The notes under the pieces: generated by a model
What the model was told of the DNA's origin: nothing
Databases searched by the model: none
The model's input: only the letters and a program-made list of their open reading frames with translations
Translations under genes and position numbers: made by a program
In this document: positions 1 to 7,737 of the stretch, in pieces
Layout of the letters: each line of letters begins with the position of its first letter
Numbering within the stretch: position 1 is the stretch's first letter
Assembly: GCA_023426435.1 (NCBI GenBank)
Contig: JAFAAS010000086.1
Span: forward strand, 1 to 56,021
Length of the DNA: 56,021 bases
Direction: 5' to 3'
Origin: Verrucomicrobiota bacterium
GTDB lineage: Bacteria > Verrucomicrobiota > Verrucomicrobiia > Opitutales > Opitutaceae

Positions 1-950
1 CGCCCCGGCTGCCCCAAATGCCCCACACTCACCGCCACCCCGACCACCGCCGCCCCCACTCCGCAAAGTGTCATATAATGTATGACACTTCCCCCGCGTC
101 CTCCTAAAATCCACGCCGCCGCGAAACACCCCACCGCCGCCGGCACCAAGGTCAGCATCCACACCAGCGGCGCATGCATCGGCTGCACGCGCAACGCACT
201 CGCATCCGCCGCGCGCAGATCTTTCTCCACGCCTTTCCGCGAAACATACCGCGTCGTCGGCCGCGTATAATCCGGCGCCGGCGCCCCCGGCAAAAATCCT
301 CCGTCGTCGTTGCTCGCGCTCGCGCCCGGCTTCACCTCCGCCACCACCGTCACAATCCGAATCGCCTGCGTCGGACACGCCTGCACGCACGCCGGCGCTT
401 CACCTTCCGCCAGCCGGCCGTGACACATGTCGCACTTCCGCACGATCCCGAGCCGCGCGTTGTATTTGGGAACGTCATACGGACACTTCAGCACGCAATA
501 CTGGCACCCGATGCACTGATCATCGAGATGCCGCACGATCCCCGTCACCGGATCCTTCTCATACGCGAGCACCGGACAACCGTTCAAACATCCCGGATCC
601 GCACAGTGATGACACGCCGTCGTCACCGTTTGCTGAAAGGGCTTCCGATCCGTCCCTCCCACCAAGAGCCCGACGTCCCGCCAGGTCTCCGTCTCGTCGA
701 GTCCGTTCAACGAATGACACGCCGACACGCACGCCTTGCACCCCGTGCACGCATCCAACTCCACCTCGAACGCATACTGCTCCCCCGCCTTCGGCGCCGT
801 CAGCGGAATCAAATCCCGATAAACCGCCGCCATCGCCGGCGCCGCTCCGCGCTCGTGCGCATCCGAAAATTTAGCCACCGGCGTCGCCAGCGTCTGCTGC
901 TCCGCCAGCAACTCCGCGATCAACGGAAAATTATCCTTCGATGCGACCAT
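1..950 (-). CDS. DmsB-DmsC-like fusion: four-cluster ferredoxin plus membrane anchor (partial, 3' end outside window)
   Basis: The first 316 codons are visible and the frame is still open at position 1. Residues 1-200 carry four groups of four cysteines typical of DmsB/NrfC-type electron-transfer subunits: CTGCKACVSACH (68-79), a second from C113 to C125, CIGCQYCVLKCP (146-156) and a fourth from C173 to C192. After a linker of about 60 residues, hydrophobic segments begin at 262 and the sequence ends in a GHLGQPG motif, as in DmsC-type quinol-oxidising anchors. It lies 89 bp after the diflavin reductase gene and is probably co-transcribed with it. I infer that it passes electrons from the quinone pool to a molybdenum nitrate reductase encoded beyond the window. 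No nitrate reductase gene is visible here, so the partner is unproven. The start is the ATG at 950; no strong ribosome-binding site precedes it. Confidence 0.85.
   Translation of the reverse strand, partial: MVASKDNFPLIAELLAEQQTLATPVAKFSDAHERGAAPAMAAVYRDLIPLTAPKAGEQYAFEVELDACTGCKACVSACHSLNGLDETETWRDVGLLVGGTDRKPFQQTVTTACHHCADPGCLNGCPVLAYEKDPVTGIVRHLDDQCIGCQYCVLKCPYDVPKYNARLGIVRKCDMCHGRLAEGEAPACVQACPTQAIRIVTVVAEVKPGASASNDDGGFLPGAPAPDYTRPTTRYVSRKGVEKDLRAADASALRVQPMHAPLVWMLTLVPAAVGCFAAAWILGGRGGSVIHYMTLCGVGAAVVGVAVSVGHLGQPG
66..90. repeat. 25-bp AT-rich perfect inverted repeat inside a coding region
   Basis: Arms AAGTGTCATA (66-75) and TATGACACTT (81-90) are perfect complements around a 5-base centre. 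The palindrome lies inside the membrane-anchor part of the fusion gene, is read in frame (as SVIHYMTL) and is far more AT-rich than its surroundings. Confidence 0.85.
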
Positions 951-1039
951 TTGATTGGTGGTTCGCAGGCGCCACGTCGGAGGTGAAGGCAGGAATAAAC
1001 ATGCTCACTACTCGCTACTCGATGCTCGCTACTTCCCGT

Positions 1040-2764
1040 TCAATACACATCGCGCGCATACCGTTTCGCCCCCTTCAACTTCTCCACATACTCCGCCGCC
1101 TGCTCCTTCGATCGCCCCCCCGCGCGCACGATCGCTTCGTGCAACGCCGCATCCACATCCTTCGCCATCCGGCTAGCGTCGCCGCACACATAGAAATGCG
1201 CGCCTTCCTCCAGCCACGCGAACAACTCGTGCGCACGCTCCAACATCCGATGCTGCACATAAACCTTCTCCGCCTGATCGCGCGAAAACGCCGTGTCCAG
1301 CCGGGTCAACACCCCATCGCGCTGCATCGCGTCCAATTCTTCCTGATACAAAAAATCCGTCGCCGCCCGCTGATCCCCGAAAAACAACCAGTTCTTCCCT
1401 TTCGCCCCCGTCGCGCGCCGCTCCTCTAGAAACGCCCGGAACGGCGCGATCCCCGTCCCCGGCCCGACCATGATCATCGGCGCATCCAGACTCGCCGGCG
1501 GACGAAATCCTTTGTTCGCGTGCACAAACACACCCACGCGCGTCACGCCCGCCTGCGCCCGCTCCGCCAGAAACGTCGAGCACACACCTTTCCGCGCGCG
1601 CCCGTCCTTCTCATACCGCACCGCTCCCACCGTCAAATGCACCTGGCCCGGATGCGCCTTCGGCGACGACGAAATCGAATACAACCGCGGCTGAAGTTTC
1701 TTCAGCATTTTCACCCACTCCGCCGGCGCGACCTTCCCCTTCACTCCACCCGCCAGCACATCCACCACATGATGCCCCGCCAACGCCCCGCCACAACACG
1801 TCCGCAATTCATCGCTCGGCTTCCCCAAATCATAAAACTCCGTCAACGCCCGCCGCAGCGGAATGCTGCTCCCATCCGGCGCCGGCACCGCCTCCTCCCC
1901 ATCGCAACCAAGCGCCGAGAGCACGTCGTTCACCAGCTCCGGACAATTATGCGCGTAAACCCCCAACGCGTCGCCCGCCTCATACACCAATCCCGAATCT
2001 CCCAAATCAAACTCCACATGATTCACCTGCTTCGCCGACCCCGCGCCATTCAACGTCCGCGACGCCACCAACACCGCCGCATACGGCCGCTGCCGCGAAT
2101 AACCCGCCTCCACGACCGAAGCCACTCGATGCGCCGCTTCCGGCTCCGCCAACCCGGAACTCGAAACTCCAAACTCGGAACCTCGCGCCAGCGCTCCCAA
2201 CGCCCCGTCCAACCACGCCGCAAATTTCTCCTCATACTCCACATCGCACTCCCCCCGCTCCGCCACCCTCGTCGCCCCGGCCTTCTCCATCCACGCATCG
2301 AACTCCTTCGCGCACCGACAAAACTGCGCATAGTTCGTATCCCCCAACCCGCACACGCTGAACCGCACGCCCGCCAGCGACACCTCCCCCGCCGACAACG
2401 CCGCATGCAGCGTCTTCGCATTATCCGGCGGCTCGCCGTCGCCATACGTGCTTGTGATCACCAGCACGTTCTTCTCACCCGCGAGCTTCGCCCCATCCGT
2501 CTGCCCCATATCGAGCACCGTCGCCGCGAAATTCCGCTTCCCCGCTTCCTTCGCCGCTTTCTTCGCCAGGCTTTCCGCCGTGCCCGTCTGCGATCCAAAC
2601 AAGATCGTCAACGGCACCAACGTCGGCTCGGCCGTCACGACCGACGCCTGCGCTTTCCCCGCCGCGTTTCCGCGGGAAAACATCCCCGCGAAAAACCCAT
2701 TGAGCCACGCGCGCTGCTCCGTCGTGAAGGGCGCATTATCGGGAATGAAGGGAACCGCTGTCAT
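1040..2764 (-). CDS. cysJ: CysJ-type diflavin reductase (FMN/FAD/NADPH), electron donor to the adjacent siroheme reductase
   Basis: This 574-residue protein has the domain order of the sulfite reductase flavoprotein alpha subunit. An FMN-binding flavodoxin domain comes first (TILFGSQTGTAES near residue 50). An FAD domain follows with PRLYSISSSP and GVCSTFL, then an NADPH domain with GPGTGIAPFRAFLEER. The N-terminal segment PFTTEQRAWLNGFFAG (12-27) resembles one in the neighbouring nitrite reductase. The open frame runs further upstream, but a GAGGAGG ribosome-binding site 9 bases before the ATG at 2764 fixes the start. The siroheme gene ends 17 bp upstream, so the two form an operon. Given the nitrate genes around it, I infer NADPH-dependent nitrite reduction rather than sulfite reduction. 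A sulfite role cannot be excluded. Confidence 0.92.
   Translation of the reverse strand: MTAVPFIPDNAPFTTEQRAWLNGFFAGMFSRGNAAGKAQASVVTAEPTLVPLTILFGSQTGTAESLAKKAAKEAGKRNFAATVLDMGQTDGAKLAGEKNVLVITSTYGDGEPPDNAKTLHAALSAGEVSLAGVRFSVCGLGDTNYAQFCRCAKEFDAWMEKAGATRVAERGECDVEYEEKFAAWLDGALGALARGSEFGVSSSGLAEPEAAHRVASVVEAGYSRQRPYAAVLVASRTLNGAGSAKQVNHVEFDLGDSGLVYEAGDALGVYAHNCPELVNDVLSALGCDGEEAVPAPDGSSIPLRRALTEFYDLGKPSDELRTCCGGALAGHHVVDVLAGGVKGKVAPAEWVKMLKKLQPRLYSISSSPKAHPGQVHLTVGAVRYEKDGRARKGVCSTFLAERAQAGVTRVGVFVHANKGFRPPASLDAPMIMVGPGTGIAPFRAFLEERRATGAKGKNWLFFGDQRAATDFLYQEELDAMQRDGVLTRLDTAFSRDQAEKVYVQHRMLERAHELFAWLEEGAHFYVCGDASRMAKDVDAALHEAIVRAGGRSKEQAAEYVEKLKGAKRYARDVY
2151..2183. repeat. Short degenerate repeat inside the cysJ linker
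   Basis: The segment contains AACTCGAAACTCCAAACTCG, a low-complexity pattern usually seen in intergenic repeats. It is translated in frame within the linker between the FMN and FAD domains. It may be a tolerated insertion; this is a visual judgement only. Confidence 0.4.
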
Positions 2765-2781
2765 CGAAATCATCCTCCTCG

Positions 2782-4569
2782 TTATTCGCTGAATTTTTCC
2801 TGCAGCTCTTTCACCGAGTGCCGGCGAACCCACTCGACGAAACTCTCGCCCGCGTGCTTCTCCGACGAATACGTCGCCAGAAATCGATCCACCAACCCAT
2901 TCACTTCCTCCGCGCGCACGCCGCGAAAAATCTCCCGCCCAATCCCCTGCTCGTGATCCATTCCGCCGCCGAGCACGACGTGATACCCCTCGCCACCATC
3001 CGCGAGCTTCGTCGCCACGAATCCAATATCGCCGCAGTAATGCTGCGCGCACGAATGCGGACATCCCGTGAAATGAATATTCACCGGCATCTCCACGCGC
3101 TTCGCCCCGCCCAAATGTTTCATCAACGCCACCGCATGCCCCTTCGTATCCGCGCTTGAATACTTGCACCCGCGATTCCCCGTGCACGCGATCACTCCGC
3201 CCGCCGCTGCCGTCGCTTCGTGGAAAAATCCCCACCGCGCCGCCGAGCGCTTGAACGTTTCCACAAACGCATCCGGCACATGCGGCACGATCACACTCTG
3301 CCACACCGTCAGCCGCAGTTCGCCCTTCCCATAATGGATCGCCAGATCTGCGAGCGCGTGCATCTGCCGCGCCGTCATCCGCCCCGCCGGCGCACCCAGC
3401 CCGATCGAGTTCAATCCCGGCTGCGACTGACGCGCCGCACCCAACCAGCCGTGCTTCACCACCGGCCGCCGCGGCTCGCACGCCTCCAGCGGCAAACGCC
3501 CCAGCCGAAACGCCAGCTTCTTCTGCGTCTCCTCGATAAACTTCTCCACGCCCCACTGCGCCAACACATACTTGAGCCGCGCCTTCTTCCGATTCGTCCG
3601 ATCGCCGCTTTCCGCAAACACGCGTATCATCGCCGCAGATACCGCCACCGCTTCATGCGGCCGGATCAACAAGCCCGTGTCCTTCGCGAAATCGCCATGC
3701 CCGCTGATCCCGCCGAGCTGCACGCGGAAATAAATTCCCGGCTCCACCGCGTCCGAGCCGCCACGCCCCGCCTCTCCCACGCGCACCGCCACGAACCCGA
3801 TGTCATTCGTGTCCGCCGCCACCGAGATGCTGCCGCCATTGTCGAACGCCACGTTGAACTTCCGCGGCAGCCCATAAAGATCGCGATGATTCAGGATGTA
3901 ATGATGCAGCCCTTTCGCGAAGGGCCGCACGTCGATCAACTCATCCGGATCGAATCCACTATTTGGAGACGCCGTGATGTTCCGAACATTGTCCGCGCCC
4001 GATCCGCGCGAGGTCAGCCCGAGCTCCTGCACGCGCGTCAGCACTTTGATGATGTCGCGCGGCTTGAACTCCCGCACCTGCAAATTCCCCCGCGTCGTGA
4101 TATGCGCATAACCGCCGCCCAACTCGTTCGCGAGATCCGCCACCCCATGCAGCTGCGCCGCCGTCAGCTCGCACGCCGGGATCCGCAACCGCAGCATGAA
4201 ACTGTCCTGCGCCGGCGCCACATGGAAGAGCCCGAAGGTCTTGAACCGATACGTATGCTCCGCATCCGGAAACGTGTTCCCTTCCGCATGCCGCAACAAC
4301 CGCTCCCACGCATCCAGCGGATTCTCCTCATACTTCCACCGTTCCTCTTTGCACAGTTCGCCGAGCGGCGTGCCAAACACCGTTTCCTCCCGCGGAGCCG
4401 ACGCCAGATTCCCGCCTTCCGCACCCGCCGGGGTCGCCGTCAATTGCCCGCTCGCCGTCTGTCCCACAAAAGGCACTACACCCGACGCCGCCACGCCCGC
4501 CATGAACCCGGCGAGATACTCCTTCTGCTCCGACGTGAATGGCTGCGGCGGCCGGTCGATTTCGTTCAT
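2782..4569 (-). CDS. nirA: NirA-type siroheme/[4Fe-4S] assimilatory nitrite reductase
   Basis: The 595-residue protein belongs to the nitrite/sulfite reductase family, which reduces nitrite to ammonium with six electrons. The four ligands of the [4Fe-4S]-siroheme centre are present as C462, C468, C503 and C507, in the motifs CTGNRGC and CPHSC with standard spacing. Two tandem reductase half-repeats are visible, the first around residues 90-330. An extra N-terminal segment, PFTSEQKEYLAGFMAG (10-25), matches one in CysJ next door. The frame also allows a GTG at 4587, 1 base after an AGAGAGG. I prefer the ATG at 4569, with moderate certainty. A LysR-type operator candidate lies 95 bp upstream of this ATG. 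Neighbouring transporter, sensor and regulator genes support nitrite over sulfite as substrate. Confidence 0.9.
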   Translation of the reverse strand: MNEIDRPPQPFTSEQKEYLAGFMAGVAASGVVPFVGQTASGQLTATPAGAEGGNLASAPREETVFGTPLGELCKEERWKYEENPLDAWERLLRHAEGNTFPDAEHTYRFKTFGLFHVAPAQDSFMLRLRIPACELTAAQLHGVADLANELGGGYAHITTRGNLQVREFKPRDIIKVLTRVQELGLTSRGSGADNVRNITASPNSGFDPDELIDVRPFAKGLHHYILNHRDLYGLPRKFNVAFDNGGSISVAADTNDIGFVAVRVGEAGRGGSDAVEPGIYFRVQLGGISGHGDFAKDTGLLIRPHEAVAVSAAMIRVFAESGDRTNRKKARLKYVLAQWGVEKFIEETQKKLAFRLGRLPLEACEPRRPVVKHGWLGAARQSQPGLNSIGLGAPAGRMTARQMHALADLAIHYGKGELRLTVWQSVIVPHVPDAFVETFKRSAARWGFFHEATAAAGGVIACTGNRGCKYSSADTKGHAVALMKHLGGAKRVEMPVNIHFTGCPHSCAQHYCGDIGFVATKLADGGEGYHVVLGGGMDHEQGIGREIFRGVRAEEVNGLVDRFLATYSSEKHAGESFVEWVRRHSVKELQEKFSE

Positions 4570-4663
4570 GACGCTCGTGGATGACACGCCTCTCTTTCAG
4601 CAACCGAGGTGCCACGACCGCCGAAACGTCCGATGAGGGCAGTGAATTTAATTGGTCGTATCC

Positions 4664-4678
4664 ATGAATTCGATTCAT
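4664..4678. promoter_or_regulatory. Candidate LysR-type operator upstream of nirA
   Basis: ATGAATTCGATTCAT is a dyad of the T-N11-A type bound by LysR proteins, and the symmetry extends to CC/GG outside (4662-4680). It lies between the kinase gene's stop and nirA. Copies with the same ATGAA-N5-YTCAT pattern occur at 7676 and 10521. A role as a terminator is less likely because no T-run follows. Confidence 0.6.
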
Positions 4679-4693
4679 GGAGCGACTTTGACC

Positions 4694-6358
4694 TCACTCC
4701 CTCGCCAACTTCCACAACAGCCCCACAATCACCGCCACTAACGCCGCGCAGACCCACTGATAGAACCGCACCGGATTCCGCTCGATCAACGGCGCATCCT
4801 TCCGATGGTGCGGCGCCACCTTCTCCGGATTCTCCAAATCGAACGCCACCTCCGACAGCGCCTGATACCTCCGCTCGACGTCCGCTTCGACCGCCCGCAG
4901 CACCAGCGCGTCGAGCCACGGCGGCACCGCCGCATTCGCTTTCGTCAACCGCCTCGGCGGCGTATCGAAGCGCGGCGTCTGAAATCGCTCGATCTCGCCA
5001 TACGGATACCCGCCCGCCAACGCCTCATACAGCGTCACGCCGATCGCAAAGATCTCCGTTCTCTCCGCCATCGCCGCGCCCCGAAATCGCTCCGGCGCCA
5101 GATAACTCGGCGTGCCCGCCCGCGACGCCACCGAAAACAACCCCGCCGCACTGCCGAAATCGAGCAGCTTGAACGTCACGCTCGCCCCCGCCGCACTCGC
5201 TCCGCGCAACACCAGAATGTTCTCCGGCTTGATATCCCCGTGCACGAGATCGTTGCTCAACAGCGTCTGCGTCGCCCGCACCAGGAATCGCCCGAGTTCG
5301 CGCGCCTCCTCCACCGCCAGCACGCCCGAACGCAACTCATCCCGCAACGTCGGCGCGTTCACATAGTCCATCGCGTAAAAACGCAGCGGCCCTTCCGCCG
5401 GCGTCCACGCTCGCACGAAATCCGCCGTCGTCACGCGCGTCGCATTCCACGCTTCGCGCACAAACGCATCGCGCAACGCCTCCGTGTCCACCGCATCGCG
5501 CGGCGGAAACTTCAACACCACCTCCACGCCCGCCGCATCGCTGGCCACCCACACGCGTTCCTGCGGATCGAGCGAGCGCACCAACGTATATCCGTCGATC
5601 CCTTCGCCCGCCCGCAACGTCCCCGCCACTTCGAGCCGCTGCGCATCCGCTCCCGCCCGTCGCCCGCAATCGACCATCTCCAGCACGATCGCCGACGCAT
5701 CGTCCAACCCATGCTCGCCTTCCATCGCGCCGACGTGCGCCTCGAGCACCACCGACCGCGCCGTCGCCCCACGCGCCAGCAGCGCCGTCAACCGCGCTTC
5801 ATCGACGCTCGCCATCACCCCATCCGAACACAGCAACACCACGTCGCCGTCCGCGAGTTCGAGCTCGAAAAACTCCGGCTCCACCTGCCGCTCGAGTCCG
5901 ATCGCCCGCGTCAACACGTGCTCCATCCCCGGCTCCGCCAGCGCATGCACCGCCGACAATTTCTTCAGTTTTCCCTCCCGCCAATGAAACACCGGCGAGT
6001 CGCCCACATTGCACCCGTAAAGCCACCCGCCTTCGATCATCACCGCGCTCAACGTGCACACGAGTTCCGGCGCACCGTGACGCTCCATCGCTTCCTGATG
6101 CAGCTGCCGGTTGATCTGCCCGACGAACTCCGCCAGCGCGCGTCGCGCACTCCACGCCCGCGGCCGCGCCACTCCGTAATCGGTCAACATCCCCACGGCG
6201 CGACGCGCCGCCGCGCCGCCTTCGCGCGCCGAACCGACGCCGTCCGCCAACGCCGCCACCAACGCGCCGCGTCCTTCCAAAACCGCCCATGCATCGTCGC
6301 ACGGTTCATTCTCTCGTCCCGCCCGCGCAAAGCCTGAGTGGACCACCTTCACGCCCAT
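4694..6358 (-). CDS. PP2C phosphatase-Ser/Thr protein kinase fusion in the nitrate cluster
   Basis: This 554-residue protein starts with a PP2C-type phosphatase domain (about 1-235). The metal-binding motifs ALADGVGSA, CNVGDSP, CSDGV and LDDAS are visible. A protein kinase domain follows (about 250-515), with the ATP lysine in VVLKF, a catalytic loop reading VHGDIKPEN (HGD in place of HRD) and the DFG motif in LLDFGSA. A single hydrophobic helix at the extreme C-terminus (about 530-548) should anchor it to the inner membrane. It starts 28 bp after the transporter gene, behind a GAGGGGG site. From memory, fusions of this type sit next to nitrate transporter genes in other bacteria, for example Pseudomonas. 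Control of transport or reductase activity is a reasonable inference; the substrate is unknown. Confidence 0.9.
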   Translation of the reverse strand: MGVKVVHSGFARAGRENEPCDDAWAVLEGRGALVAALADGVGSAREGGAAARRAVGMLTDYGVARPRAWSARRALAEFVGQINRQLHQEAMERHGAPELVCTLSAVMIEGGWLYGCNVGDSPVFHWREGKLKKLSAVHALAEPGMEHVLTRAIGLERQVEPEFFELELADGDVVLLCSDGVMASVDEARLTALLARGATARSVVLEAHVGAMEGEHGLDDASAIVLEMVDCGRRAGADAQRLEVAGTLRAGEGIDGYTLVRSLDPQERVWVASDAAGVEVVLKFPPRDAVDTEALRDAFVREAWNATRVTTADFVRAWTPAEGPLRFYAMDYVNAPTLRDELRSGVLAVEEARELGRFLVRATQTLLSNDLVHGDIKPENILVLRGASAAGASVTFKLLDFGSAAGLFSVASRAGTPSYLAPERFRGAAMAERTEIFAIGVTLYEALAGGYPYGEIERFQTPRFDTPPRRLTKANAAVPPWLDALVLRAVEADVERRYQALSEVAFDLENPEKVAPHHRKDAPLIERNPVRFYQWVCAALVAVIVGLLWKLARE

Positions 6359-6386
6359 CGCCCCCTCATCGAAATCTTCCCCCGCA

Positions 6387-7592
6387 TCAAATCCGCGCCG
6401 CGGCGAGCGCGCCCCACGTCGTCCGCCACCGCGTCTTCACCATCCTCAATCCCGTCAACGCCACCACGCATAATCCCGCGAACAACAAAATTCCCGTGAC
6501 GTAGCTGCCGGTGTGCTCCTTCGACGCTCCAAACATCATCCCCAGCACGAATCCGCCAATCCCTCCGCCACAACCCACGAGCCCGGTCATCACCCCGATG
6601 TCCTTCGCGAAGCGCTGCGGCAGCAGTTGAAACACCGCTCCGTTGCACATGCCAAACGCGCCTGACGCCACGAAAAACGCCGCTCCGCCCATCCACAGAT
6701 TCCGCGACATCGCCGCCGCCACCAGCGCGATCGCCGCCACCGTATAGAACACTCCCATCGCGCGAATCCCGCCGAGCCGATCCGCCATCGCGCCTCCCAC
6801 CGGCCGCCCCAGCGCCCCCACCAAGGTGCAGAACGCCGCGATCTCTCCCGCTTGCACCGGCGCCAGCCCAAACTCATCCCGAAAATAAATCGCGAACGCC
6901 GTCGCGAGTCCCACGAACCCGCCAAAGCTGATCGTGTAGAACAAACAAAACCAGTGCGCGTCGCGCTCGCGCAGCAGCTTCACGTAATCCGACAGCTTCT
7001 TCTTTTTAACCGGCCCCGGCGGCTCCTTCGAAAACACCGCGTAAAGCACGAACGCAATCGCCAGCGGAATCAGCGCCGCGCCAAACACCGCCTGCCAACC
7101 ATACACCGCCGCAATCCTCGGCGCCGCCAGATGATCGATCACCACGCCGACGTTTCCCGCGCCCGCCAACCCAAGCACCACGCCTTGCAAATGCGGCGGA
7201 TACCACCGGCCCGATTGCGGCAGCGCGACCGCAAAACTCGCCCCCGCCAATCCCAACACCACTCCCAGCGCGAGCGCCTGTCCCAGCGTCGAAATCCCCG
7301 CCTGCCACGCCACCGCCAGCCCGAGCATCACCACGACTTGCGCCAGCAATCCCGTGCGCTTCGTCCCGATGCGATCGACGAGCAAACTCAACGCGATCCG
7401 CAAAAACGCGCCCGCGAGAATCGGCGTCGACACCATCAGGAACTTTTCCTGCGCGCTCAACCCGAGCGCCGGCGCAATCATCGCGCCCAACGCGCCCAGG
7501 ATCGTCCACACCATGAAGCTGACGTCGAAGTAGAGAAACGACGTCAGCAGCGTCGGCCAATGTCCCGATTGTCTGAATTGCGCGAAGTTCAT
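6387..7592 (-). CDS. narK: NarK/NasA-family nitrate/nitrite transporter (MFS)
   Basis: The 401-residue protein is hydrophobic throughout with about 12 membrane helices. It carries the two glycine-rich nitrate signatures of the NNP branch of the MFS: GLAGAGNVGV in the first half and AFGMCNGAVF...GCGGGIGGF in the second. It should import nitrate, and possibly exchange it for nitrite, across the inner membrane. The open frame extends upstream, but the extra residues are hydrophilic and unlike the family, so the ATG at 7592 (MNFAQF) is chosen. The Shine-Dalgarno signal is weak. A LysR-box candidate lies 84 bp upstream, with an extra half-site in between. It heads a unit with the kinase/phosphatase gene. 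Confidence 0.92.
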   Translation of the reverse strand: MNFAQFRQSGHWPTLLTSFLYFDVSFMVWTILGALGAMIAPALGLSAQEKFLMVSTPILAGAFLRIALSLLVDRIGTKRTGLLAQVVVMLGLAVAWQAGISTLGQALALGVVLGLAGASFAVALPQSGRWYPPHLQGVVLGLAGAGNVGVVIDHLAAPRIAAVYGWQAVFGAALIPLAIAFVLYAVFSKEPPGPVKKKKLSDYVKLLRERDAHWFCLFYTISFGGFVGLATAFAIYFRDEFGLAPVQAGEIAAFCTLVGALGRPVGGAMADRLGGIRAMGVFYTVAAIALVAAAMSRNLWMGGAAFFVASGAFGMCNGAVFQLLPQRFAKDIGVMTGLVGCGGGIGGFVLGMMFGASKEHTGSYVTGILLFAGLCVVALTGLRMVKTRWRTTWGALAAARI

Positions 7593-7675
7593 GCGTGTCG
7601 CCGCTGCATGAGCAACGCACGCGCCAAGCCCCGACCGTCCTTCCCATTGCGCGATGAATAGTTTTACGCCCCCCG

Positions 7676-7690
7676 ATGAAACCCATTCAT
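7676..7690. promoter_or_regulatory. Candidate LysR-type operator upstream of narK
   Basis: ATGAAACCCATTCAT, 84 bp from the narK ATG, has the same pattern and length as the sites at 4664 and 10521. An additional half-site, ATGAAT, sits at 7654-7659 on the narK-proximal side, resembling the paired recognition and activation sites of LysR promoters. Confidence 0.6.
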
Positions 7691-7737
7691 CGCCGGTCGC
7701 CTTCCTCACGGCAGTCAGCCGCGCCCTTCCACTCGCG

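Noticed and set aside
174..986. Long Arg/His-rich frame on the plus strand
   Set aside because: It is the complement of the iron-sulfur/anchor gene. Its Arg/His/Pro composition is typical of an antisense shadow in GC-rich DNA; the same applies to many other long frames in the window.
1040..3556. Natural N-terminal extension of cysJ into nirA (838-codon frame)
   Set aside because: The extra 264 codons are antisense-like Gly/Arg-rich sequence overlapping nirA. A consensus ribosome-binding site precedes the ATG at 2764.
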